In this document: positions 15,776-23,025 of the stretch, piece after piece
How the letters are laid out: each line of letters opens with the position of its first letter
Numbering within the stretch: position 1 is the stretch's first letter
Source: a virus
DNA length: 41,646 bases
Strand: one strand, 5' to 3'
IMG/VR virus record: IMGVR_UViG_3300050015_000944
Coordinates: 1 to 41,646 of that record
Program-made: the position numbers and the translations under genes
Notes under the pieces: generated by a model
The model's database searches: none
The model's input: only the letters and a program-made list of their open reading frames with translations
Told to the model about the DNA's origin: nothing

Positions 15776-15945
15776 AACGAACCGACGAACATTCGTCCCT
15801 GCGGACGCCCGTAGGGGCGAATGTCGAACCGCAGAAGGCAGAAGTGAAGACGCGGCTTGGCAACTCTTCACTTCGACATTCTGCGGTTCGATTGTTTCGA
15901 GTCTTCGAGACCCGTATGGGCGAATGTCCTGCGGTTCGCTGTGTC
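15776..15945. repeat. Inverted-repeat element of the heptamer family (degenerate)
   Basis: AACCGCAGAA (about 15829) pairs with TTCTGCGGTT (about 15879), and AGTGAAGA (15842) pairs with TCTTCACT (15866), around the centre CGCGGCTTGGCAAC. Repeats of GTGCGGTTCG-like and GCGAATGTC-like words lie on the outside. It fills the gap between the tape measure start and the frameshifted chaperone gene and is less regular than the other copies. Confidence 0.6.
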
Positions 15946-15946
15946 T

Positions 15947-16225
15947 TCATTTGCGCACCATGTATTGGTCCAGCATTTCCATCCCGCCCCGTATCGTCCG
16001 CACGCCACCGGTCGGCGAGTCCAGCCTGGACCGGCGATTCATCTCCCTGGCCCGCCGCGCCGATAGCGCGATTCCGGCCAGCAAGAGGTCCATCGCCTCA
16101 TCCACGCCCAGTTCCCATAGATCGCGCAACGGCGTGCCCGGCAGAAGCTCCGCCAGCACGATCACGATCTCGCGGATGGACAGGGGATCGCCGCCGGAAT
16201 CGCGGCGCTCTTTGCCGCCTGCTGT
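15947..16225 (-). CDS. Tail assembly chaperone, downstream (T) part, reached by -1 frameshift
   Basis: After the A9 run the -1 frame is open for 92 codons and looks like protein: it runs G-D-P-L-S-I-R-E-I-V-I-V, then L-A-E-L-L-P-G-T-P-L-R-D-L-W-E-L-G-V-D-E-A-M-D, and ends Y-M-V-R-K. An ATG at 16163-16165 could also start a 72-aa product, but the protein-like sequence begins well before it, and no Shine-Dalgarno is obvious. The fused product would be about 189 aa (97 + 92). This matches the G / G-T arrangement of siphophages, where both forms help assemble the tail around the tape measure, which is the next gene. Confidence 0.75.
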   Translation of the reverse strand, partial: TAGGKERRDSGGDPLSIREIVIVLAELLPGTPLRDLWELGVDEAMDLLLAGIALSARRAREMNRRSRLDSPTGGVRTIRGGMEMLDQYMVRK

Positions 16226-16515
16226 TTTTTTTTGAGCCAGTCGGAAAAGTACGTGCTGCAGGCGGTGAACGCGGCCAGAAGGTCGTCATACTCCGTGGCC
16301 TCGATCACCGGATGCACCGCCGGTGGGAAAAACCGCTTGACCACGTCGCGCAGGACCCTTTCCAGTTCCTGCGTGGCCGGGCCCGCGATCCGCTTCTCCA
16401 CGTCCGAAAGAACCGCCAGGTCCTTGAGCGTCGGGCGCAGCGTGGCGTACACAGTGTCGTCCAGGATCAGTTGCAGGTCCCACGGGACCTGGTTGGATAT
16501 GTTGACGATGGTCAT
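16162..16515 (-). CDS. Tail assembly chaperone, upstream (G) part
   Basis: A 117-aa protein starting M-T-I-V-N-I-S-N-Q-V at ATG 16513-16515, with GAGGAG 5-6 nt upstream. It is mostly helical, with A-T-Q-E-L-E-R-V-L-R-D-V-V-K-R-F-F and a C-terminal W-L-K-K-K-Q-Q before a short Ala/Pro-rich end. The location between the tail tube and tape measure genes and the slippery lysine codons near the end identify it as a lambda G-like chaperone. Ribosomes that do not shift end at TGA 16162-16164. Confidence 0.8.
   Translation of the reverse strand: MTIVNISNQVPWDLQLILDDTVYATLRPTLKDLAVLSDVEKRIAGPATQELERVLRDVVKRFFPPAVHPVIEATEYDDLLAAFTACSTYFSDWLKKKQQAAKSAAIPAAIPCPSARS
16225..16233 (-). promoter_or_regulatory. 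Programmed -1 frameshift site (A9 slippery run)
   Basis: Nine A residues on the coding strand are read as AAA-AAA-AAA in the G frame, so A-AAA-AAA slippage is possible. The -1 frame leads into the downstream chaperone frame. The reading-frame arithmetic fits exactly -1. Confidence 0.8.
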
Positions 16516-16526
16516 GAACTCTCCTC

Positions 16527-16552
16527 TTGCCGATTGCGAATTGCGGTTGCGC
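16527..16552. repeat. Single-arm heptamer repeat, word CGATTGC / CGAATTG
   Basis: CCGATTGCGAATTGCGGTTG is a run of degenerate 7-bp units in the 37-bp gap between the tail tube stop and the chaperone ribosome binding site. Confidence 0.5.
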
Positions 16553-17128
16553 CTACGCGCCGATCGTCGCCGACCCGACGTTGCCCAGCACGATGTTGGG
16601 CAATTGCGTCCGGTCGGGATAGACGACCATTTCGAAATCCAGCGAGTCATCATCCTTGGCGTCGGACTTTTGTTTGAGCCCGGCGGAGATGACCGCCTTG
16701 TTAAACGTCCGGTCGGCTGTGACCACGGAACCCATGTAGCGCGGGTGCAGCACGACCTGCTGCGCATAGTCGTACAAGTCCCCGTACATGGCCACGGGGG
16801 CCATGGCCAGCGGGAGGACGGCCGTGGTGTTCCACGGGTAGAACAGCGCCAGCTGCGCGGCGCCGGTCTGGCGGAACTTGCCCTTGATCATGATCTCGAT
16901 CCCGGTCAAACGGTCGCCCAATTTCATCTCGCCAAGTTGCTTGAGAACGCGCGGCTTGAGCGTCCGCTTTTCCTCGATCTCGATATCCTCGACGTACCCG
17001 ACATCGACGCCCGCGACCGACACGTCCCAGATGGTCATCGAGACCTGGGTCACGTCCTTGGTGGGCGGGGGATCGGTCTTGAGGGGTTCGGGGGCCGTCA
17101 CTTCGTCGGGGTCGCGTTTGGTTGCCAT
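16553..17128 (-). CDS. Tail tube-like protein
   Basis: This 191-aa protein starts at ATG 17126-17128 with AGGAG upstream. An acidic/Pro-rich N-terminal tail is followed by a beta-rich core (T-I-W-D-V-S-V-A-G-V-D-V-G-Y-V-E-D-I-E-I and G-I-E-I-M-I-K-G-K-F). The late D-S-L-D-F-E-M-V-V-Y-P-D strand is typical of tube subunits. The length and the position just before the chaperone/tape measure genes support the call. No sheath gene is seen, which suggests a non-contractile tail. Confidence 0.65.
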   Translation of the reverse strand: MATKRDPDEVTAPEPLKTDPPPTKDVTQVSMTIWDVSVAGVDVGYVEDIEIEEKRTLKPRVLKQLGEMKLGDRLTGIEIMIKGKFRQTGAAQLALFYPWNTTAVLPLAMAPVAMYGDLYDYAQQVVLHPRYMGSVVTADRTFNKAVISAGLKQKSDAKDDDSLDFEMVVYPDRTQLPNIVLGNVGSATIGA

Positions 17129-17143
17129 GGTTGCTCCTGATTT

Positions 17144-17256
17144 AAGAAGGCACTAGGCATTAGGCACTTGGCACTAGGCGGAAGAAACGGCAACGGCAAA
17201 GAACCTCTTCGCTGTTTCTTCCTAGTGCCTGGTGCCAAGTGCCTGGTGCCTTCTTC
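17144..17256. repeat. Heptamer-repeat hairpin, words GGCACTA / GGCATTA
   Basis: AAGAAGGCACTAGGCATTAG begins the left arm and GTGCCTGGTGCCTTCTTC ends the right arm, so the outer ends pair. The core is GAAACGGC.. / ..TCGCTGTTTCTTC. It lies between the tail tube start and the preceding minor capsid-like gene and ends at that gene's stop codon. Its outer words are the same as in the copies at 14351 and 23655. Confidence 0.85.
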
Positions 17257-17662
17257 ATGTTTTTCTCACTGCTCGTACCTGTACGTTGAACACCACATGC
17301 CGCTCGTCATCGGCCATCATGCCCAGGTCGTATGGGGGCTGGATCGCGTCGATGCTGATCGCCCGCCAGTCGGCCGACAGATCGACCATGCGTCGCGGCT
17401 GCCGCTGGGGCGGCGGATAGATCGCGTCATACAGCTGCATCGCCCGCGCGATCGCCTCGCGGGGGCCGGATCCCTTGGTCATCACCTGGAGCGTCAGCGG
17501 CATGGTGGGCCGGACGCCCCGGTCCGATCCGCCCGTGTTGTTGACGTACGACTGCACGCCCAAACCCTGGCCGAACTGGCAGCAGACGATGTCGGTGCCG
17601 AACGTCAGCGTGGCGGCCGAGGCCAGCCAGGCGGAAAAGTCGGTGAGGAATTCCGCGCTCAT
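17255..17662 (-). CDS. Minor capsid / tail terminator-like protein
   Basis: A 135-aa protein that begins M-S-A-E-F-L-T-D-F-S-A-W-L and has G-S-G-P-R-E-A-I-A-R-A-M-Q-L-Y-D-A-I-Y-P-P in the middle. This helix followed by 'LYDAIYP' is typical of the small head-tail joining proteins annotated as phage minor capsid protein. It lies between the gp10-like tail completion gene and the tail tube gene, the usual tail terminator position. It overlaps the upstream gene by 4 bp. Confidence 0.65.
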   Translation of the reverse strand: MSAEFLTDFSAWLASAATLTFGTDIVCCQFGQGLGVQSYVNNTGGSDRGVRPTMPLTLQVMTKGSGPREAIARAMQLYDAIYPPPQRQPRRMVDLSADWRAISIDAIQPPYDLGMMADDERHVVFNVQVRAVRKT

Positions 17663-18054
17663 GCCAATTCCTTCCGTATCTCTGCGGCCATGACGCTGGC
17701 GGCGATGCCGGAGATTTCCTTCAGCGGCCGCTCGATGTACTTGCTCGCGTAGACGCCATCCTCGGGATGCGTGTGCTCGAGCGGTTCCTCGTGCTGCCTG
17801 ACGGCGTAATCGGAGGCCTCGCCGCCGCCCGCCGTAAGGGTACCCTCGATAAGCTTTTCGTCCGCCCGGATGCCCTGCACGTCGCCGACGATGGTCCCGG
17901 CCAGGGTGCCGGTATCGACGGGCACCAGTTCTTTGGACCGCTGCTCGCCACGGCCCAGCAGCATGGCCATGCCCCGCACGCCGCCCGCGCGGACACGCCG
18001 GTCGGCCAGGTCCAGGCCCTTGAGAAAGGACGATGCGTCGAAGGTATCGGGCAT
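17659..18054 (-). CDS. HK97 gp10-like tail completion protein
   Basis: The 131-aa product contains E-L-V-P-V-D-T-G-T-L-A-G-T-I, matching the P-V-D-T-G-x-L hallmark of the HK97 gp10 / tail completion family. The C-terminal part Y-A-V-R-Q-H-E-E and S-K-Y-I-E-R-P-L-K-E also fits that family. ATG 18052-18054 directly abuts a GATTCGGAAAA element and there is no normal Shine-Dalgarno, so initiation is unusual. Upstream open frame is repeat sequence and was excluded. Confidence 0.75.
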   Translation of the reverse strand: MPDTFDASSFLKGLDLADRRVRAGGVRGMAMLLGRGEQRSKELVPVDTGTLAGTIVGDVQGIRADEKLIEGTLTAGGGEASDYAVRQHEEPLEHTHPEDGVYASKYIERPLKEISGIAASVMAAEIRKELA

Positions 18055-18058
18055 GGAA

Positions 18059-18176
18059 GGAGATTCGGAAAAACGGAAGTTCGTAGTACGTAGTTCGTAG
18101 TTCGTAGAAACGACAAAGAGTCTCTTTGCCGTGTCTTGGTTTACCTTCGTACTACGAACTACGAACTGCGAACTTC
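18059..18176. repeat. GATTCGGAAAA element (copy 2) plus heptamer hairpin, word TTCGTAG
   Basis: GGAGATTCGGAAAAA (18059-18073) is followed by TTCGTAG, TACGTAG, TTCGTAG, TTCGTAG units. The core is AAACGACAAAGAG / CTCTTTGCCGTG, and the right arm is ACTACGAACTACGAACTGCGAAC. On the coding strand the hairpin comes first and TTTTCCGAATCTCC leads into the gp10-like ATG. Confidence 0.9.
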
Positions 18177-18485
18177 TTACGACAGTACGAGCGTGGTGTG
18201 GCCCAGCGTGGTGCCCGGCGTGGTGTCCACCGTGATGACCTGGTACCGGTCGGACGATCCGGCGACGTCGATGGTGAGCCAGTCGCCCTCCACGACGGCC
18301 GGCAGACGCTGCCCGATGACCTTGGCGCTGGTCTTGACGGTCCGGACGCCCAGATGCAGGGTCTTGATGTGCTCCTGCGTGTAGACCGGCCAGGGCCCGC
18401 CCGGCTGGGCCGCAAGGACGGGCTGCCCGTACGCGTCGTCGCCGGAGCGATTTTCCCACAGCGTGATTTGAGAGTTGGTCAGCAT
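18177..18485 (-). CDS. Head-tail adaptor / head closure-like protein
   Basis: This 102-aa protein starts M-L-T-N-S-Q-I-T-L-W-E-N-R and is beta-rich (V-V-E-G-D-W-L-T-I-D-V-A-G, Y-Q-V-I-T-V-D-T-T-P). Small beta-barrel proteins of ~100-110 aa in this slot are head closure or stopper proteins. It overlaps the upstream connector gene by 7 bp, and ends at the start of the TTCGTAG hairpin. Confidence 0.6.
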   Translation of the reverse strand: MLTNSQITLWENRSGDDAYGQPVLAAQPGGPWPVYTQEHIKTLHLGVRTVKTSAKVIGQRLPAVVEGDWLTIDVAGSSDRYQVITVDTTPGTTLGHTTLVLS

Positions 18486-19036
18486 AGGCGGGCAGACTTT
18501 CGGAAGAACACCGCCAGCTGCATCCTGGCCTCGACGCAGATCAGGCGGACCGGCTTGGCCGGGTCGTACTGTTCCTGGATGTGTCCGCCCACGGATTGGT
18601 TGACCACGCCCTCCTCGCGGTCGCGGAGGCGATCCTTGCGGCCCGGCCGGTTCAAAATATCGCTGGCCTGCAGGAACGCCGCGAACTTGACGCGATAGGG
18701 GATGATGACGTTGCCCACGGGGTCCACGTCCCAGATCACGGCCGACTCCATCAGCTTGCCAGCGGGCCAGAGGGCCGGATCGTCCAGGATGATGCGGGGG
18801 AAGGCCCGAAGCTGCACGTTGGCACGCAGGGCCATCCAGTCGCCGTAGGGGATGCCCTCGTACTGGCAGGCGTCGATCTCGTCGGAGGCCTGGACCAGGG
18901 CGGAGGTCTTTCTCGCGTCCGAGAGCGTGGACCAGACCGACACGTCCGCCACGCGTAGCGCGTACGCCTCCGCCTCGGCCAGGGTCAGGTAGGCCGGGAC
19001 GACGATGTTCGGATCGCTGCTGGGGGTTGTGACCAT
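18479..19036 (-). CDS. Head-tail connector, DnaT-like family protein
   Basis: A 185-aa protein with A-Y-L-T-L-A-E-A-E-A-Y-A, then W-S-T-L-S-D-A-R-K-T-S-A-L-V-Q-A-S and D-E-I-D-A. This helical start is typical of the 'putative DnaT-like' proteins found between capsid and tail genes of Mu-like and related phages, best understood as connector subunits. ATG 19034-19036 has GAGG upstream; 12 earlier codons were excluded. Confidence 0.7.
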   Translation of the reverse strand: MVTTPSSDPNIVVPAYLTLAEAEAYALRVADVSVWSTLSDARKTSALVQASDEIDACQYEGIPYGDWMALRANVQLRAFPRIILDDPALWPAGKLMESAVIWDVDPVGNVIIPYRVKFAAFLQASDILNRPGRKDRLRDREEGVVNQSVGGHIQEQYDPAKPVRLICVEARMQLAVFFRKSARLC

Positions 19037-19047
19037 GGTGTACCTCG

Positions 19048-20526
19048 CTAGGATAGAACCGTGCTGGCGCATGCGCCGCCAAATGAGGACGGCCAGGTGC
19101 CTACAGCGTCCAGATAACTCAACCCGGCTGAAGGCCCCACCGGAGCCTCGGAGACTGTCAACAGCACTTGTTTGTTTCCCGTCCCGCCGATGGCGAGCGA
19201 CCCGGCGAATCCTGCCGGCATTGTGCCCACCGTCATGCCCAGCGGCGTCGCAACGGCACTTGTCGCCTGGGCCACCACGTACGTGCCAGCGCCGAATCCC
19301 GCGTTCGCCGAAACATTCAGCACAGCACTCGCTATCGACAGGTTGTTGATCGCGAGCAGGTTGCTGGACGTTCCGAACCCCATATTCACGGTGGCGTTTC
19401 GCAAGATGCCGTCTAAATTGAACGGAGTCGCAATAGTGCTAGAGAAGTTGCCGTTGATCGTGAGGACACCGGTATAGTGGGCGCCTCCAGTGCAATTCGT
19501 TAGGGTTGGGTTGCTACCAAGAGGTCCACCCCCGATAGCTGACATCACACAAAGGGCCTGGTCACCGGTATAGGCTCCCACCATCATTAGCGAGTGAGTG
19601 GCGAGGTCGCCCACAAAATGCAAAACATCCGTAACCGTTTGATTCGAGAATCCCAGGTCTCCGTTGCACCTGGTCCAGTCGCCCCAGCTCAAGGATGTAT
19701 CGATGCCGCCGATCTGCGGAGGTCCGTTATAGCCATCGCCAAATGAGCCGGTATGCGTTTTCCCGTCCCCCACCAACCATAGTTTGATGTCCTTCCACTT
19801 GGCGGCGGCAACCTCGATGTCCATGCCCACTTGGCCGGTAGGGTCGGGAATCGAACCGGGCAAATGTATGAGGCAGGCCGGGTCGCTAAACATCTGCGAC
19901 CAAACCCCGTTAGAGGATGCATTAGGCACACCTGCTATATCAATGGCTTGGGCAAACTGGGACATGGCCGCGTTGCCGGCGACAACCAGATTGGCTCCAC
20001 TGGCGGTGACGGTTGCCGCGCCTGTCGTCAAGTAGCCCGAGTCGGTTGAATCATCTGCGTACACGCCTGTTGCGACACCCGCTACAGGTGATCTCTGGAA
20101 GCCGCCTAGAACAATCGCAATAAGGAAGTAAAACGCCCCCATGCCATAGTCGGGTATGTATTGCCCGATGACGAACTGCCGCGACGAATGCACCCACATC
20201 GGCTGGGCGTCGTTGAGTCCTGATGCACCAACGAGCGGGTCTTCCGCCACCATCGGGGTATAGGTCCCGTTAGGCGAGATGGGAACATAAAAGTAGACGT
20301 TCAGCAAGCAGCTAACGCTGGCGCCCGCTGACTCATTAACCAGGGTATGACCCGACAGCACGAGCTTCGACGCCGTGGCACTGACGACTGTGCATCGCCA
20401 GGTCTGCCCGGCCTGCTGGGCCAGGCCAAACAGGTCTACCGTCGTGCCCACGGGATAGGTCTGGAAACTCGCCGCCGAACAGTTGATGGAATTGTCGGAG
20501 GCCAGACTGGAGATTGTGGTTCGCAT
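19048..20526 (-). CDS. Beta-rich virion-associated protein of unknown function, 492 aa
   Basis: The protein is rich in S, T, G, N and V, with many short strands (V-V-S-A-T-A-S-K-L-V-L-S-G-H, A-V-L-N-V-S-A-N-A-G-F-G-A-G) and no recognised domain. Internal segments include V-H-S-S-R-Q-F-V-I-G-Q-Y and D-I-K-L-W-L-V-G-D-G-K. Its base composition is visibly less GC-rich than its neighbours and its codon use is looser, suggesting a recent arrival. It interrupts the usual capsid-connector order, so it may be a head-surface fibre or an extra gene. The start ATG 20524-20526 has only a weak AAGG upstream. Confidence 0.65.
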   Translation of the reverse strand: MRTTISSLASDNSINCSAASFQTYPVGTTVDLFGLAQQAGQTWRCTVVSATASKLVLSGHTLVNESAGASVSCLLNVYFYVPISPNGTYTPMVAEDPLVGASGLNDAQPMWVHSSRQFVIGQYIPDYGMGAFYFLIAIVLGGFQRSPVAGVATGVYADDSTDSGYLTTGAATVTASGANLVVAGNAAMSQFAQAIDIAGVPNASSNGVWSQMFSDPACLIHLPGSIPDPTGQVGMDIEVAAAKWKDIKLWLVGDGKTHTGSFGDGYNGPPQIGGIDTSLSWGDWTRCNGDLGFSNQTVTDVLHFVGDLATHSLMMVGAYTGDQALCVMSAIGGGPLGSNPTLTNCTGGAHYTGVLTINGNFSSTIATPFNLDGILRNATVNMGFGTSSNLLAINNLSIASAVLNVSANAGFGAGTYVVAQATSAVATPLGMTVGTMPAGFAGSLAIGGTGNKQVLLTVSEAPVGPSAGLSYLDAVGTWPSSFGGACASTVLS

Positions 20527-20538
20527 ATTATTGACGCC

Positions 20539-20811
20539 TTACGTCGCGGGCTGGACCTGCGCTGTCAGCGTGTCCCCGGCCGTCCCGACCGCGTACAGGG
20601 CGTCGGCCCCCGTGATCGAGTGCGCGTGGGTCGCTCCGGGGGCAAGCTCGATGATCTGTTCGCCCGCGCCGCCGGTGCCGTAGAACGCGGAGTGCTGATT
20701 GGCGCTGGGCGCTTGGATCAGGATCACCGCCGGGCCGCTCTGGCCGGGAAAGAGCTGCGCCTTGACGGACGACAGGGCGACGGAGACCGGTTTTAAGAAC
20801 GTTCGAAACAT
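20539..20811 (-). CDS. Small virion-associated protein, unknown
   Basis: This 90-aa protein starts at ATG 20809-20811 with AGAGGTG upstream. After a basic N-terminus it has A-V-I-L-I-Q-A-P-S-A-N and later G-A-D-A-L-Y-A-V-G-T-A-G-D-T-L-T, a beta-sandwich-like pattern of short decoration or sleeve proteins. Position downstream of the capsid gene supports a head-associated role. No family is recognised. Confidence 0.6.
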   Translation of the reverse strand: MFRTFLKPVSVALSSVKAQLFPGQSGPAVILIQAPSANQHSAFYGTGGAGEQIIELAPGATHAHSITGADALYAVGTAGDTLTAQVQPAT

Positions 20812-20826
20812 GGGACACCTCTGAAG

Positions 20827-20941
20827 GCAGATTCGGAAAACTGAAGGCAAGAGCCAGTAGGCAAGAGGCAATAGGAAGACACGGCCACGAGGCCCTTCGC
20901 GATTTCTTCCTTCTGCCTCTTGCCTCTTGCCTGTTGCCTCC
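20827..20941. repeat. GATTCGGAAAA element (copy 3) plus heptamer hairpin, word GGCAAGA
   Basis: GCAGATTCGGAAAA (20827-20840) is followed by GGCAAGA, GCCAGTA, GGCAAGA, GGCAATA units. The core is AAGACACGGCCACGAG / CCCTTCGCGATTTCTTCC and the right arm is built of TTGCCTC units. On the coding strand it lies between the terminator after the previous gene and the 90-aa gene. Confidence 0.9.
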
Positions 20942-20943
20942 CT

Positions 20944-20976
20944 CAAATAAAGGAGCCCCGACACAATCGGGGCTCC
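20944..20976 (-). terminator. Rho-independent terminator
   Basis: GGAGCCCCG and CGGGGCTCC pair around a 7-nt loop (20952-20976). On the - strand the stem is followed by TTTATTTG. It lies 38 bp after the stop of the 209-aa gene, so at least part of late transcription should end here, and the next gene would need readthrough or its own promoter. Confidence 0.8.
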
Positions 20977-21013
20977 GGCACAAGCAGGATCCGCAGCAGC
21001 GGATACGGAAGGC

Positions 21014-21643
21014 CTATGTATTCAGGGCGGGGATCAGGTACGCGTCGGCGGTGATGCTGGCCGAGGCCCCGACCTTGAGCGGATCAGCCTCGACTCCGGT
21101 GGCGGCGGAGATCGTCCATGTGAGCTTGACGAACTCCTTGGTCACGCCGACCAGTTTGAGCAGGTCTCCGGCGGCCGTGATGTTGGCATAGAGCCCCGTC
21201 GTGGTCCAGTTGGTCAGGCCGTCGTCCGATTCAAACACCTCGACCTTGTAGCTCTGCGCGCCGCCCGTGGTGAACAGGACGGCCGCCACGCGAAGAAACA
21301 GCGCCGTCTGGCGGAACGGGGCGGCCGCGAAATTGGGGCCAAGGTCAATCGCCTTGGTGCCATCGCCCGAGGCCGCGAGGGTCTGGGCGGCCATGAACTG
21401 AAGGTTCGCGTCCACAGGGCCCCAGGACTTGCCGTCGGTGGCGGGCAGGTCGAACACAGACGAAAAGGCGTTGACCAGGCCCCTCAAGGGCGGCTTTCGC
21501 CCACCGGGGGCGTTTGAAGTGCCCGCGCCGATCGCCGTGGCCAGCGACGCGCCGGCCAGTTGAACTTGCTTGGAATTGGCCGCCACGCTGACCAGGGCCC
21601 AGGCCGCCAGCAGAATCACCGCAAAGATCGCCATGCTCATCAT
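21014..21643 (-). CDS. Protein downstream of major capsid, with hydrophobic N-terminus
   Basis: A 209-aa protein whose N-terminus M-S-M-A-I-F-A-V-I-L-L-A-A-W-A-L-V is a membrane or signal segment, unusual for a virion gene. The rest is beta-rich (S-Y-K-V-E-V-F-E-S-D-D-G-L-T-N-W-T-T) and resembles a carbohydrate-binding or decoration domain. The start has AGAGGAG 6 nt upstream. It is the last gene before a strong terminator. Function unknown. Confidence 0.65.
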   Translation of the reverse strand: MMSMAIFAVILLAAWALVSVAANSKQVQLAGASLATAIGAGTSNAPGGRKPPLRGLVNAFSSVFDLPATDGKSWGPVDANLQFMAAQTLAASGDGTKAIDLGPNFAAAPFRQTALFLRVAAVLFTTGGAQSYKVEVFESDDGLTNWTTTGLYANITAAGDLLKLVGVTKEFVKLTWTISAATGVEADPLKVGASASITADAYLIPALNT

Positions 21644-21681
21644 TGTGCTGCTCCTCTAAAAGGTTCGTTTGGTATCACTGT

Positions 21682-21714
21682 GGCCCTCCCCGGCCACGCT
21701 GGCCGGGAAGGGCC
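21682..21714. repeat. GC-rich hairpin between capsid gene and the next gene
   Basis: GGCCCTCCCCGGCCA pairs with TGGCCGGGAAGGGCC with one mismatch. No T-run follows on the - strand, so termination is doubtful; it may stabilise the capsid mRNA 3' end. TCCACGG-type heptamers (21776-21790) and CTCTTTGCCGTT (21751-21762), the shared hairpin core half, lie between it and the capsid stop. Confidence 0.55.
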
Positions 21715-21789
21715 GACTATCAAAACAACTGTTCACCGGTTAAAAATTCTGCTCTTTGCCGTTACCGCTTACAGCCCACGGTCCACGGC

Positions 21790-22947
21790 CTACTTCTTCG
21801 TCTTGCCGTTCTTGGGCGTTTCGGTGCTGCCGTCCGCAGGCACCTGCACCTGCGTGCGTGCAGCCTCGGAGATCGCGGCGTCCCGCAGCTTGCGGCAATC
21901 CTCGATCAGTTCCTTTGCCTCGTCGTACCGGCCCTCGGTGAACAGGGCTCGAGCCTGGTTCATCTTGACGGCATACACGCCGCCCTGGCTGGCCGTGATG
22001 TCCGGCGTAATGCCGTAATAGCGGGCGATGGATCGGCCGTGGAACGTCGCCAGGCCCACGCGGCCCTCGACGAGCGCCTGGTCCTGCGTGCCTCGCACGC
22101 CCTGCTCCTCGACCTCGAACATGCCATCGGCGCCCATGCGGCAGATGCCCTGGAGTCGATCCTCGTCCATCTGGCGGCCGAACGCGACGCAGTACATCGA
22201 CCCGCAGTTGAGGGTGATGCCGACCGTCTCGTCGAAGCCCAGGATGAAGTTGTCCGACTCGTCGCGCCCGACCAGCTTGATCGGGACGTTGTTGTAACTG
22301 GTCGGTGCGTAGGTGGAGGCCCAGTCGGCCATCAGGATGTACGTGTTTCCGGCCGCGCGGATCATCTTACCCAGTTCGCGGCGCATGGCCGTGCCCATCA
22401 GCAGCACCTTGTTGCTGGGCGTCTCGCCGTCGTCGTCGCCGACGACCAGGTCGCACAGTGCGGCCACGGCGTCCAGGTTCAGCGCCCCGCCGTCGGACCC
22501 GCTGCCGCCCTTGATCGTCTGCTGGCCGGAACCCAGGCGGGCGTTGAGGCCGTCGAACTCCAGGGCGCTTCTGGAAGAGTCGCCGTCGAAGAATATGCGG
22601 GTGAAGAACAGGCCAGCCGCCTGAACCTTGGCGGCCACGCGGGCCGCCTTGCGGCTGGCGTTCAGCGCCAGTTGCCGGTCGGTGTACACCAGGCCGCCCA
22701 TGATCGCGGTGCCCTCCTTGACGGGCACGATCACGCCTTCGGGCTGGTCGGGGTAGGCCCCGTTGATGGCGCGGAATCCCACGCCCGGAAGCGCCTGCTG
22801 GCGGTCATACTCGTAGCCCATCGCATCGCCCAAGTCGATGAAATTCAGCAGGCGAAGGATGTTCGAGGAGGTGCCGAAGATCTGGACGATCTTCTGCCGC
22901 TTGAGGTCCTTGACCTGGGCGGCGTAGTTGAGCAGTGTGTCAGCCAT
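21790..22947 (-). CDS. Major capsid protein
   Basis: This 385-aa protein has the size, position and pattern of an HK97-fold capsid subunit. The N-terminal helical part (Y-A-A-Q-V-K-D-L-K-R-Q-K-I-V-Q-I-F) is followed by an E-loop-like stretch, then V-L-L-M-G-T-A-M-R-R-E-L-G-K, I-L-G-F-D-E-T-V-G-I-T-L-N and G-L-A-T-F-H-G-R-S-I-A-R-Y-Y-G-I near the end. The C-terminal ~60 residues are charged and extended. The start ATG 22945-22947 has AAAGGA upstream. It follows a scaffold-like gene. Confidence 0.85.
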   Translation of the reverse strand: MADTLLNYAAQVKDLKRQKIVQIFGTSSNILRLLNFIDLGDAMGYEYDRQQALPGVGFRAINGAYPDQPEGVIVPVKEGTAIMGGLVYTDRQLALNASRKAARVAAKVQAAGLFFTRIFFDGDSSRSALEFDGLNARLGSGQQTIKGGSGSDGGALNLDAVAALCDLVVGDDDGETPSNKVLLMGTAMRRELGKMIRAAGNTYILMADWASTYAPTSYNNVPIKLVGRDESDNFILGFDETVGITLNCGSMYCVAFGRQMDEDRLQGICRMGADGMFEVEEQGVRGTQDQALVEGRVGLATFHGRSIARYYGITPDITASQGGVYAVKMNQARALFTEGRYDEAKELIEDCRKLRDAAISEAARTQVQVPADGSTETPKNGKTKK

Positions 22948-22959
22948 GATGGTCCTTTC

Positions 22960-23025
22960 TTAGACCGTGTTGAAGTTCCGGCTTTCGGACGTGGCGCACG
23001 CGGCCCCGTCCGCGCGCCAGGTCAT
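22960..23025 (-). CDS. Possible 21-aa peptide coupled to the scaffold gene
   Basis: An ATG at 23023-23025 overlaps the scaffold stop codon by 4 bp (ATGA) and the frame ends just 12 bp before the capsid ATG. The peptide (M-T-W-R-A-D-G-A-A-C...) has no known relative. It may only be a coupling frame that keeps ribosomes on the message. Confidence 0.3.
   Translation of the reverse strand: MTWRADGAACATSESRNFNTV

Noticed and set aside
16162-16515. Sequencing error in the A9 run joining the two chaperone frames
   Set aside because: Cannot be excluded from sequence alone, but the gene position and the known G/G-T arrangement favour programmed frameshifting.
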